Virus record (IMG/VR): IMGVR_UViG_3300043435_000893
Location: 1 to 37,375 of that record
Length of the DNA: 37,375 nt
Reading direction: 5' to 3' (one strand)
From: a virus
The notes below the pieces were generated by a model. That model did no database searches. It was not told where the DNA came from and worked only from the letters and a program-made list of their open reading frames with translations. Shown piece after piece: positions 6,925 through 12,094 of the stretch. The position numbers were made by a program, and so were the translations under genes. Numbering within the stretch: the first letter of the stretch is position 1; each line of letters begins with the position of its first letter.

Positions 6925-6995
6925 TTGCAAGGTACAAAAACCTTGCTATACTGGCGATGCCGGTGCTTGATCCGGTGCTTAGAAAGGATAGAGAG
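6925..6995 (+). promoter_or_regulatory. Leader A: extended -10 promoter plus SD word
   Basis: TTGCAA (6925-6930), 16 bp, then TGCTATACT with the -10 at 6947-6952 preceded by TGn (extended -10). The leader contains a direct repeat CCGGTGCTT-GAT-CCGGTGCTT (about 6960-6980). AGAAAGGATAGAGAG runs immediately up to the ATG at 6996. AAGG/CCTT inside the spacer could form a short hairpin. It is the first of a family of similar leaders. Confidence 0.6.
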
Positions 6996-7181
6996 ATGGC
7001 AGTTTATAAAATACGTCTTTGCCGAACAGCATATGCATTTACTACAGTAGACATTGAAGCAGTAAGTGCGGATGCTGCAGTGGATAGAGCATTAGACTAT
7101 TCAGGGGATTACAGTTATTTGGAAAAAGATGCCGAATATTCAGTTGAAGCAGTAACCGAAACAGAAAGGATAGAGAAATGA
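6996..7181 (+). CDS. Small protein, possible paralog of next gene
   Basis: A 61-residue protein (MAVYKIRLCRTAYAFTTVDIEAVSADAAVDRALDYSGDYSYLEKDAEY...). Its pattern (YK strand, VDIEA strand, AVDRAL helix, final EY-VEAV strand) resembles small DpnD/PcfM-like proteins of unknown role. The following gene has the same order, so the two may be diverged duplicates. The ATG at 6996 is set by AGAAAGGATAGAGAG directly upstream. The last codons (TERIEK) are read from the ribosome-binding word of the next gene, and the stop overlaps that gene's ATG (ATGA, 7178-7181). Confidence 0.65.
   Translation: MAVYKIRLCRTAYAFTTVDIEAVSADAAVDRALDYSGDYSYLEKDAEYSVEAVTETERIEK
7163..7177 (+). promoter_or_regulatory. Leader B: intragenic SD word
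   Basis: AGAAAGGATAGAGAA directly precedes the ATG at 7178. It lies inside the coding end of the upstream gene and encodes its C-terminal ERIEK. No separate promoter is seen here. Confidence 0.7.
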
Positions 7182-7348
7182 AAACCTACAAAGTAGTTGC
7201 AGCAAGTACAAGCTACGTCTATTGCTTGGTCCAAGCAGAAGACGAGCAGCAAGCATGGGATAAGGCACGCGAAATCGATGGCGGTGATTTTGATGACGCG
7301 GGCTATGGCAGTTGGATCATTGACACTGTTGAAGAGGTGACAAAATGA
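7178..7348 (+). CDS. Small protein, possible paralog of previous gene
   Basis: A 56-residue protein (MKTYKVVAASTSYVYCLVQ ... AWDKAREIDGGDFDDA ... WIIDTVEEVTK). It follows the same strand-strand-helix-strand plan as the gene before it, with YKV, VYCLVQAEDEQQAW and a final VEEV, and may be a diverged copy. The RBS word AGAAAGGATAGAGAA supports the start, and ATGA overlaps bind it to both neighbours. Function unknown. Confidence 0.6.
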   Translation: MKTYKVVAASTSYVYCLVQAEDEQQAWDKAREIDGGDFDDAGYGSWIIDTVEEVTK

Positions 7349-7503
7349 AAGAATTATTAAGAGATATAGAAATGGGTTTGGTGCTTGCGGGGTATTACAT
7401 TGAGGATCATTGGGGTGATCCAAATGAGCAATACGAAACAGATTGTAAAACCTTAGAAGAAGCACAGGCAGCATTTAAAAAATTACAGGAGATTGCAGAA
7501 TGA
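7345..7503 (+). CDS. Very small helical protein
   Basis: A 52-residue acidic protein (MKELLRDIEMGLVLAGYYIEDHWGDPNEQYETDC..., ending EEAQAAFKKLQEIAE). Overlaps with both neighbours are 4 bp (ATGA at 7345 and at 7500), which argues strongly that it is translated. It reads as a short strand pair followed by a helix. It has no RBS word of its own, so it is probably translated by termination-reinitiation. Function unknown. Confidence 0.6.
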   Translation: MKELLRDIEMGLVLAGYYIEDHWGDPNEQYETDCKTLEEAQAAFKKLQEIAE

Positions 7504-7880
7504 AAAATTTAAGCTTTGATGAAGTGGCTTTCCTTGACGTTTATCAGCATGCCGTTGCTGTTGCTTCGCGTGCTGATGTAGTTCGCTTTTTATCTGCTGA
7601 TCCGGACGAGCGCAGCAGCCGCGAATTTTGCGATTCGATGGACGATGTTTATTCGTCGATTGCTGATGCGTATGAGGTTTGGTTTTGCGCTTTGAAGCAT
7701 GCCCGAACGAATAAAGGCATGACTGTTCGCACCTTGTCGGCTGCGCTCGCTAATTTGCCGCAAGATTTGCCCGTTTTGATTTGGGACGCCGGCACCCGTT
7801 TAGGGATTGCGCATATTGACGACAGTTTCATAGAAGACGAATACCCGCGCCTTGAGTTGAACACCGACCGCGACGATTAA
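7500..7880 (+). CDS. Hypothetical protein
   Basis: A 126-residue protein with no recognised family. The first half looks helical (FDEVAFLDVYQHAVAVASRADVVRFL). The second half contains LSAALANLPQDLPVLIWDAGTRLGIAHIDD, where LPxDxPVxI resembles small phage proteins that follow the pattern LAxLPxDxPV. The end is acidic. It starts by ATGA overlap and closes the first coupled cluster of the accessory block. Confidence 0.6.
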   Translation: MKNLSFDEVAFLDVYQHAVAVASRADVVRFLSADPDERSSREFCDSMDDVYSSIADAYEVWFCALKHARTNKGMTVRTLSAALANLPQDLPVLIWDAGTRLGIAHIDDSFIEDEYPRLELNTDRDD

Positions 7881-7883
7881 CCT

Positions 7884-7897
7884 AGAAAGGATAGAAA
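7884..7897 (+). promoter_or_regulatory. Leader C: SD word
   Basis: AGAAAGGATAGAAA runs directly up to the ATG at 7898, just downstream of the stop at 7878-7880. No convincing promoter precedes it, so this copy probably works only as a ribosome-binding site. Confidence 0.65.
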
Positions 7898-8155
7898 ATG
7901 CCAATTTACAAATATGACGTGTGCTTTCCCAACTCCCAGAGTGTTGTTCGCTCTTTTCCTTCCCTTGTTCGCGCTCGTGACTTTATGCGCGTTATGTCGG
8001 CCGATGACTTGCCTTTTTTGGTGATGCCATGGGACGAAAACAGCAGTCCCTTAATTGTGCGACGCGTGAAAACCCCTAGAAAATATCACACACAAAAGGC
8101 CGTTAAAGTTGATATACTGGGCCCTTCATCAACAGAAAGGATAGAGAAATGTTAA
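7898..8155 (+). CDS. Small protein with RBS-encoded C-terminus
   Basis: An 85-residue protein (MPIYKYDVCFPNSQSVVRSFPSLVRARDFMRVM...). It begins with a YK-type strand like the two small genes upstream, then a helix (LVRARDFMRVMSADD) and a strand (LPFLVMPWD). The basic tail is followed by TERIEKC, encoded by the ribosome-binding word of the next gene. The start is set by AGAAAGGATAGAAA upstream. It overlaps the next gene by 7 bp. Function unknown. Confidence 0.6.
   Translation: MPIYKYDVCFPNSQSVVRSFPSLVRARDFMRVMSADDLPFLVMPWDENSSPLIVRRVKTPRKYHTQKAVKVDILGPSSTERIEKC
8111..8148 (+). promoter_or_regulatory. Leader D: extended -10 promoter plus SD word
   Basis: TGATATACT (-10 at 8113-8118 with TGn) lies inside the end of the upstream gene. 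A GGGCCC palindrome follows, and AGAAAGGATAGAGAA runs up to the ATG at 8149. The -35 is poor, as expected if the extended -10 carries the promoter. Confidence 0.55.
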
Positions 8156-8853
8156 AAACAGTCAGAATTAGCGCCAACAGCAAAACCGGCCCAATAGCAG
8201 TTACTTATCGCAGCGGCGAACATGAAACTTACGGCACGTGCCCCACAAGCTGCAGCCTTCACCCTAAAAGTGAAACCGGCACATCACAAATTGACAGTGA
8301 ATATTTACAAGCTGTTTTTGACAGCGTGCCCCGTGGTGGTCAAGCTTGGACATATTCGCATTTTGCGGCCGAAGCGCTCCCGCTGCCGAAGCCAAATAAA
8401 ACAGTGATAAACGCAAGCTGCGACACTACGGCCGAAGCAGTGCGCGCCGTAGAATTAGGCCGGCCCGCTGTGTATGCTGCGCCCCTAGAATCGGCCGATC
8501 AGTGGCCGCGTAAAATCCACGGCGTACAATTTGCCCGTTGCCCTGCTGAATTGGCCGACAATTTCAGCTGCCAACAGTGCGGCGGCGGCCGGCCATTGTG
8601 TGCACGTGGTGCGCGTGATTTTGTTGTTGTTTTTGTTGCCCATGGCACCGGTAAAAAGAAAGTGGGAACTGATGCGACCGGCGGCTGTTATGCTGCAAGC
8701 GGCCCGACAGCGATTCAATGGCACAACACTAGAAAAAACGGCGCTGCTAATGATGCTGCAGCGCTTCGCGAATTTGTGCGCACTCTCCCGCATGGATCTT
8801 TTTTGCGCCACCATATCGCGGGCGATTGTGGGCGGGAATTGGGGGCCCCTTGA
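8149..8853 (+). CDS. DUF7227-like Cys-rich phage protein
   Basis: A 234-residue protein with a highly patterned sequence: NSKTGPIAVTYRSGEHETYGTCPTSCSL, then GGQAWTYSHF, RCPAELADNFSCQQCGGGRPLCA, ARDFVVVFVAHGTGKKKVG and GGCYAASG. The spaced Cys pairs (TCPTSC, CQQCGGGRPLC) suggest metal binding. I recall this layout from phage and plasmid proteins grouped as DUF7227, with no proven activity. It is a sizeable protein with its own leader. The final GELGAP end overlaps the start of a tiny membrane peptide. Confidence 0.7.
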   Translation: MLKTVRISANSKTGPIAVTYRSGEHETYGTCPTSCSLHPKSETGTSQIDSEYLQAVFDSVPRGGQAWTYSHFAAEALPLPKPNKTVINASCDTTAEAVRAVELGRPAVYAAPLESADQWPRKIHGVQFARCPAELADNFSCQQCGGGRPLCARGARDFVVVFVAHGTGKKKVGTDATGGCYAASGPTAIQWHNTRKNGAANDAAALREFVRTLPHGSFLRHHIAGDCGRELGAP

Positions 8854-8915
8854 TCATTGCAATAATTCTTATTTTTTGGGCGCTGTGGTGGTTACTTGAT
8901 CAATTTGAAAAATAA
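8850..8915 (+). CDS. Possible 21-residue membrane micropeptide
   Basis: A TTG at 8850 overlaps the stop of the previous gene (TTGA) and opens a 21-residue frame, reading (M)IIAIILIFWALWWLLDQFEK. It is almost entirely hydrophobic, with a charged end, and looks like a single transmembrane helix with the DQFEK end in the cytoplasm. GGGGG at 8841-8845 sits 4 bases upstream. Small one-helix peptides are common in phages, but the TTG start and the size make this uncertain. Confidence 0.4.
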   Translation: MIIAIILIFWALWWLLDQFEK

Positions 8916-8949
8916 TTGTAAATAAATCGTACAAAGTGTAAAAAGTATG

Positions 8950-9007
8950 TATAATTCAAGCACCGGCACAAAAAACCGGTTTTTATCAACTTAGAAAGGA
9001 TAGCGTA
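8950..9007 (+). promoter_or_regulatory. Leader E: promoter, stem-loop and SD word
   Basis: A -10 TATAAT (8950-8955) is followed by a stem-loop ACCGG-CACAAAAAA-CCGGT (about 8962-8979) and then TTAGAAAGGATAG before the ATG at 9008. The -35 region is weak. GTACAAA lies 21 bp before the -10, a word also found near leaders A and G. Confidence 0.6.
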
Positions 9008-9964
9008 ATGGCACACATGATCGACACAACAACAGGCACAGCAGCAATTGCTTATTCAGGCCTTGCACCATGGCATAAGCTAGGGCAGCAATTGACAGCG
9101 GGCGCGACAATTCAGGAATGGACACAGCAAGCCGGTTTGGCTTATGACGTATTAGAGAGCCCTGTGTTATTCAACACACCGGCCACCAGTGCTCCGCAAG
9201 CTTGGCCTGATAGAAAGGTTTTGCATAGAAGCGATACCGGCGCGCCGTTAGCTGTAGTCTCACAGGGCTATAACGTAGTGCAGCCGGCCGAAGTAATGGG
9301 GTTTTTTAGTAAGCTTGTGGATCTTGGCGGGTTCACAATGGAGACGGCCGGCGCGTTAAGTTATGGCCGGAGGGTTTGGGCCTTGGCTAAGGTTAACGAG
9401 GGGGCCGATATCGTAGAGGGTGACACAGTGCGCCCTTATGTTTTGCTTGGCACGTCATACGATGGAACCATGGCCACAATAGCCAAGTTCACCAGTGTTC
9501 GCGTGGTGTGCAATAACACAATCACAGCAGCAGTGAATAACAGTGAATCGCAAATTAGGGTTTTACATTCTGAGCGTTTTAATGCGGACGATGTCCGGCT
9601 GCAGCTTGGAATTGTCGCGAATCAGTGGGAGCGGTTTCTAGTTCAATCCCGCAAATTGGCCGGTGAAAGTATGACGGCCGAACAGGCGGACGATTTTGTA
9701 ACCGAATTATTAAAGCCCTATCACACCGGCAAAATCGAAATTAAAGACAGTCGCGCATTCAAGCGAATCATTGAATTATTTAATGGGCGCGCTATCGGTT
9801 CCAACATTGTGGGCGTGGCCGGCACGCGGTGGGCGGCCTTAAATGCGGTCACTGAATTAGTAGATCATGAGCGCGGACGATCTGATAATACCCGCATTGA
9901 ATCTGCTTGGTTTGGAACCGGTGCGGCCCTTAAAAATAGAGCTTTAGAACTACTGTCCGCTTAA
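9008..9964 (+). CDS. DUF932 / TIGR03299 phage-plasmid-like protein
   Basis: A 318-residue protein of the DUF932 family (LGT_TIGR03299), common in phages and plasmids and sometimes called YfjQ/YubP-like. Matching parts are the opening APWHKLGQQL, PLAVVSQGYNVVQPAEVMGFF, GRRVWALAKVN, YVLLGTSYDGTMA, SVRVVCNNTI and a C-terminal AESAW-type ending (RIESAWFGTGAALKNRALELL). Length is close to the family's usual size. The role is not established. It has its own promoter and hairpin leader and is followed by a strong terminator, so it is a monocistronic unit. Confidence 0.85.
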   Translation: MAHMIDTTTGTAAIAYSGLAPWHKLGQQLTAGATIQEWTQQAGLAYDVLESPVLFNTPATSAPQAWPDRKVLHRSDTGAPLAVVSQGYNVVQPAEVMGFFSKLVDLGGFTMETAGALSYGRRVWALAKVNEGADIVEGDTVRPYVLLGTSYDGTMATIAKFTSVRVVCNNTITAAVNNSESQIRVLHSERFNADDVRLQLGIVANQWERFLVQSRKLAGESMTAEQADDFVTELLKPYHTGKIEIKDSRAFKRIIELFNGRAIGSNIVGVAGTRWAALNAVTELVDHERGRSDNTRIESAWFGTGAALKNRALELLSA

Positions 9965-9977
9965 CCAGTGCAATTAG

Positions 9978-10021
9978 CCGACCGGCCCGATGGTTTTTCA
10001 CTCTCGGCCGGTTGGTTTTTT
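9978..10021 (+). terminator. Rho-independent terminator after DUF932 gene
   Basis: Stem CCGACCGGCC (9978-9987) pairs with GGCCGGTTGG (10006-10015), with one G-U pair, across an 18-base loop. A run of six T follows directly (10016-10021). It lies 13 bp past the stop of the DUF932 gene. Confidence 0.75.
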
Positions 10022-10100
10022 GTGCTTATCGGTTGGTTAATGAATACCCTATAAACTAGGCCCTCGGCCCCTGCCGCTCAACGCGTCAATCGTGGCGCTT

Positions 10101-10137
10101 GGCCCGCGTCGCTTGCGTCGCGGGCCTTGGTTTTTGT
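10101..10137 (+). terminator. Second terminator-like stem-loop
   Basis: GGCCCGCG (10101-10108) and CGCGGGCC (10119-10126) form an 8-bp perfect GC stem with a 10-base loop. TTGGTTTTTG follows. It could back up the first terminator or act as a structural element; the T-run is short. Confidence 0.45.
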
Positions 10138-10228
10138 TCTTTGGGCCGTGGCCCATGGCCCGCGGGCCGTTAGGCGCGCGGGTTTTTTCTCTGCAGCCGG
10201 TTTTGTTTTCTTTGATTTTTTCCCTTGA

Positions 10229-10257
10229 ATGGTGGTGGCGGGGGTGGGTGGGCCCGC
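10229..10257 (+). repeat. 29-bp G-rich repeat, copy 1
   Basis: ATGGTGGTGGCGGG followed by GGTGGGTGGGCCCGC is identical to the copy at 11865-11893. The G runs (GG, GG, GGGGG, GGG, GGG) could fold as a G-quadruplex on the plus strand. A pyrimidine-rich tract precedes it. It ends 21 bp before the -35 of leader F. Confidence 0.85.
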
Positions 10258-10278
10258 TGATCTTTTTTGTTTTATTTG

Positions 10279-10334
10279 TTGCAAAGTGCTGGCGCGGTGG
10301 TATACTGTGTGCTCAACTTAGAAAGGATAGAGAG
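10279..10334 (+). promoter_or_regulatory. Leader F: extended -10 promoter plus SD word
   Basis: TTGCAA (10279-10284), 16 bp, then TGGTATACT with the -10 at 10301-10306 (TGn extended). A short leader CTCAACTTAGAAAGGATAG leads to the ATG at 10335. The spacing and both boxes match leader A exactly. Confidence 0.65.
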
Positions 10335-10745
10335 ATGACCGATCAGGAAAAAATTGATTTGCTTGGCGAGGCCTTGAACAATCTTATGCAGTCCGCTGAC
10401 ACTTACATTGTCGATGGATCTTGGATTGATGAATTGACCCTTGACATTGAAAATGCTCGGGCTTTGCTTAAGAGAATGACAAATTGCATTATTCAAATGA
10501 GACATGACCTTGCTGAAGAGGGCTATTCTGTCCCTGCTTCGCGGACCTTCAGCAATTACGACACACTGGACGATGACCTTTACATTTCTGCCGATGAATT
10601 GAAAGGCGCAACGTTTGGCGACGATCCCGCTGATCCCGACGATCACCCGTTTTGCTATCTTCAATTGAAGGACGGCCGGTCCCTGTATTTCATAGGGGCT
10701 GATCTAGACTTTATTTATAAATTAAAGATTGTACAAACAGAGTAA
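10335..10745 (+). CDS. Hypothetical acidic protein
   Basis: A 136-residue acidic protein with no recognised family. A helical N-terminal half (MTDQEKIDLLGEALNNLMQS ... LTLDIENARALLKRM) is followed by an acidic segment (DDLYISADE, DPADPDDHP) and a C-terminal strand pair (FCYLQLKDGRSLYFIGADLDFIY). The start at 10335 is chosen because the AGAAAGGATAGAGAG word and a promoter lie directly upstream. The codons upstream of it read through palindromes and the G-rich repeat and are not likely to be coding. Confidence 0.6.
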   Translation: MTDQEKIDLLGEALNNLMQSADTYIVDGSWIDELTLDIENARALLKRMTNCIIQMRHDLAEEGYSVPASRTFSNYDTLDDDLYISADELKGATFGDDPADPDDHPFCYLQLKDGRSLYFIGADLDFIYKLKIVQTE

Positions 10746-10750
10746 AACAG

Positions 10751-10812
10751 TGCTATAATTCAACTATCTAATCGGCCGATTAGATACAACCTTAGAAAGA
10801 AGAGAGAACGCA
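10751..10812 (+). promoter_or_regulatory. Leader G: promoter, 22-bp palindrome, SD word
   Basis: TGCTATAAT (10751-10759, extended -10) is followed within a few bases by a perfect 22-bp palindrome (10765-10786; half TATCTAATCGG). CTTAGAAAGAAGAGAGAAC then leads to the ATG at 10813. The SD word is a variant of the AGAAAGGATAG type. Confidence 0.65.
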
Positions 10813-11289
10813 ATGAGCAACCCAGTAACACCCTTTCGTAATAACCTGTTTGGTTCACGTCCCACAATCCAAGAAGCTTTGGATTATGCGGAGATGCTGA
10901 TCAATACTTTAAGTTCCACGGATCAAGTGGCCGTCCGGACTGCCTTTGGTGTTTTGATAAACACCATCGACAACAAGGTGACCAACACCCCCGAGCGAAT
11001 TGCAGTGGTCCAACTGATCAGTTCCATTATCAATGAGCAATTGAATGTCACAACAAATGACATCGATGAGCAGATCAGCAACTGGATGAACAGTAATTTA
11101 AAAGAGCGGATCATGGACATCATGGCCGATGACGACATCGATGACCAGATCAGCAACTGGATGTCAAACAACTTTGACATCACAGATTACAACGTGGATG
11201 ATGCAATTGAATCTTGGATGGATAACAACATAGACGAAAAGATTCAAGACGCAATAAGTAATATTGAATTCAGTGTTACTGTTAAATAA
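10813..11289 (+). CDS. Hypothetical protein with DIDxxISNWM repeats
   Basis: A 158-residue acidic protein. Residues 17-80 look helical (IQEALDYAEMLINTL ... IAVVQLISSIINEQL). The C-terminal half has four imperfect repeats of one motif: DIDEQISNWM (about 83-92), DIDDQISNWM (108-117), NVDDAIESWM (127-136) and NIDEKIQDAI (139-148). Their Asp/Glu and Trp/Met pattern suggests short amphipathic helices that could bind one partner several times. No homolog is recognised. It has its own hairpin leader. Confidence 0.6.
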   Translation: MSNPVTPFRNNLFGSRPTIQEALDYAEMLINTLSSTDQVAVRTAFGVLINTIDNKVTNTPERIAVVQLISSIINEQLNVTTNDIDEQISNWMNSNLKERIMDIMADDDIDDQISNWMSNNFDITDYNVDDAIESWMDNNIDEKIQDAISNIEFSVTVK

Positions 11290-11293
11290 TCCG

Positions 11294-11361
11294 TGATATA
11301 ATTCATGCACTGGACCAGCCGGTCCAGTGCAACTTAAACCCTAGAAAGAAGAGAGAACATC
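11294..11361 (+). promoter_or_regulatory. Leader H: promoter, stem-loop, SD word
   Basis: TGATATAAT (11294-11302, extended -10), then a perfect stem-loop GCACTGGACC-AGCC-GGTCCAGTGC (11307-11330) and CTAGAAAGAAGAGAGAAC before the ATG at 11362. The stem would lie at or near the very 5' end of the transcript. Confidence 0.7.
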
Positions 11362-11673
11362 ATGACTAAAGTCATCACAATTGATAGCAACCGTTACGTG
11401 TTACCAACTGAAATGTCCAACAAGGACATTCAAGCTCTGGCCGGTTTCCTGATCACTCTAACCAGAGTGGACTATGAGTGGATGTATGGCCAAGGCGATA
11501 GCCTTTACTTTCCGAACGAAGGCGCGAAAGTCAGCATAGACCAGTTGGATCTGGTCAGCAAAGAAGAAGCAAAGACCAGAGCGAACACGGCCCGCGAAGT
11601 TTATCAGGCCAAGAAGGATGAAGAAGAAAGGGCCAAGGCCGGTGACCTGATCGGCCTACACGTGAACCAGTAA
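11362..11673 (+). CDS. Hypothetical protein
   Basis: A 103-residue protein. The N-terminal half reads as short strands and one helix (MTKVITIDSNRYVLPTEMSNKDIQALAGFLITL). A patch YGQGDSLYFPNEGAKVSI comes next, and then a charged helix (SKEEAKTRANTAREVYQAKKDEEERAK) ends the protein. No family is recognised. It has its own leader with a strong stem-loop and is closed by a terminator, so it is the last unit of the accessory block. Confidence 0.6.
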   Translation: MTKVITIDSNRYVLPTEMSNKDIQALAGFLITLTRVDYEWMYGQGDSLYFPNEGAKVSIDQLDLVSKEEAKTRANTAREVYQAKKDEEERAKAGDLIGLHVNQ

Positions 11674-11681
11674 GCGCTGGT

Positions 11682-11707
11682 CTAGGTTGTATGTACATAC
11701 AACCTAG
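11682..11707. repeat. Perfect 26-bp palindrome
   Basis: Each 13-base half is CTAGGTTGTATGT / ACATACAACCTAG. The right end runs into CCTAGAAATC, which resembles the leader word of the small genes (ACAACCTTAGAAAG in leader G). No gene follows, so this may be an orphan leader. Confidence 0.8.
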
Positions 11708-11721
11708 AAATCACAAACCCG

Positions 11722-11748
11722 AAGGCAGCCGACTGGCTGCCTTTTTTG
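11722..11748 (+). terminator. Rho-independent terminator
   Basis: AAGGCAGCC (11722-11730), loop GACT and GGCTGCCTT (11735-11743) form a perfect 9-bp stem. A T-run (11742-11747) follows. It ends transcription of the accessory block. Confidence 0.85.
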
Positions 11749-11756
11749 TCAGCCGT

Positions 11757-11780
11757 TACTCTACCCTACAGGGTAGAGTA
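11757..11780. repeat. Inverted repeat, 11-bp arms
   Basis: TACTCTACCCT / AGGGTAGAGTA with two bases (AC) between the arms. It directly follows the terminator and has no T-run. Confidence 0.75.
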
Positions 11781-11782
11781 TC

Positions 11783-11802
11783 ACAGGGCCCTAGGGCCCT
11801 GT
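11783..11802. repeat. Perfect 20-bp palindrome
   Basis: The half-site is ACAGGGCCCT, repeated in reverse complement with no gap. It could be a dimer-protein binding site or a cruciform; no function is shown. Confidence 0.8.
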
Positions 11803-11864
11803 AGCCTTACCACACTATCCTTACGCGCGCCTTACACTTTCCCTTTTTTTATTATTCTTCCCTC

Positions 11865-11893
11865 ATGGTGGTGGCGGGGGTGGGTGGGCCCGC
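11865..11893 (+). repeat. 29-bp G-rich repeat, copy 2
   Basis: Identical over 29 bases to 10229-10257. It again follows a pyrimidine-rich tract (CCCTTTTTTTATTATTC) and again lies downstream of a terminator in a gene-free gap. Confidence 0.85.
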
Positions 11894-12041
11894 CTGTTCC
11901 TCTGTTGTCTATGTATGGGGTTACATTCTTAACTAGGGGGAGGGCCATAAACAGCCCAGTTCACTCAGGCTAAACCTTCGCCCTGTTTCTGCCAAATTTC
12001 AAACCTTTTTAAACTTGGTCTCCTCAAAAGACCCCCCCTTG

Positions 12042-12070
12042 TTGTTTTAAATGCAATCAGGGGTTATATT
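12042..12070 (+). promoter_or_regulatory. Candidate promoter of terL and the head operon
   Basis: TTGTTT (12042-12047), a 17-bp spacer and TATATT (12065-12070) lie just before the ATG of terL at 12095. The match is moderate, but a promoter is expected here because a terminator lies upstream. Confidence 0.4.
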
Positions 12071-12094
12071 TATGCAAATTTCAAAACGTGGCCT

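Larger units (their letters stand above)
9965..10334. other. Gene-free gap with terminators and palindromes
   Basis: 370 bp with no convincing gene. It holds a terminator just after the DUF932 gene, a GC-rich stem-loop at 10101-10126, a perfect 12-bp palindrome GGCCCGCGGGCC (10157-10168) and a second T-rich run after GGCGCGCGGG (about 10173-10189). The first copy of the 29-bp G-rich repeat and the leader of the next gene follow. An in-frame extension of the next gene into this gap exists but reads as noncoding. Confidence 0.65.
11674..12094. other. Gene-free gap before the large terminase
   Basis: 421 bp without a convincing gene. In order it holds a perfect 26-bp palindrome followed by CCTAGAAA, a strong terminator and an 11-bp-arm inverted repeat. 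A perfect 20-bp palindrome, three CCTTAC direct repeats (11805, 11819, 11830), a pyrimidine tract, copy 2 of the 29-bp G-rich repeat and a candidate late promoter follow. The density of structure and the position before terL would suit a packaging or replication site, which is inference. Confidence 0.6.

Noticed and set aside
10092-10334. N-terminal extension of the gene at 10335 across the G-rich repeat
   Set aside because: It reads through palindromes, a terminator-like stem and a promoter. The ATG at 10335 has the RBS word directly before it.
11746-11973. Open frame of 75 residues over the second G-rich repeat
   Set aside because: Composition is dominated by palindromes and the repeat. 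There is no ribosome-binding site and no protein-like pattern.
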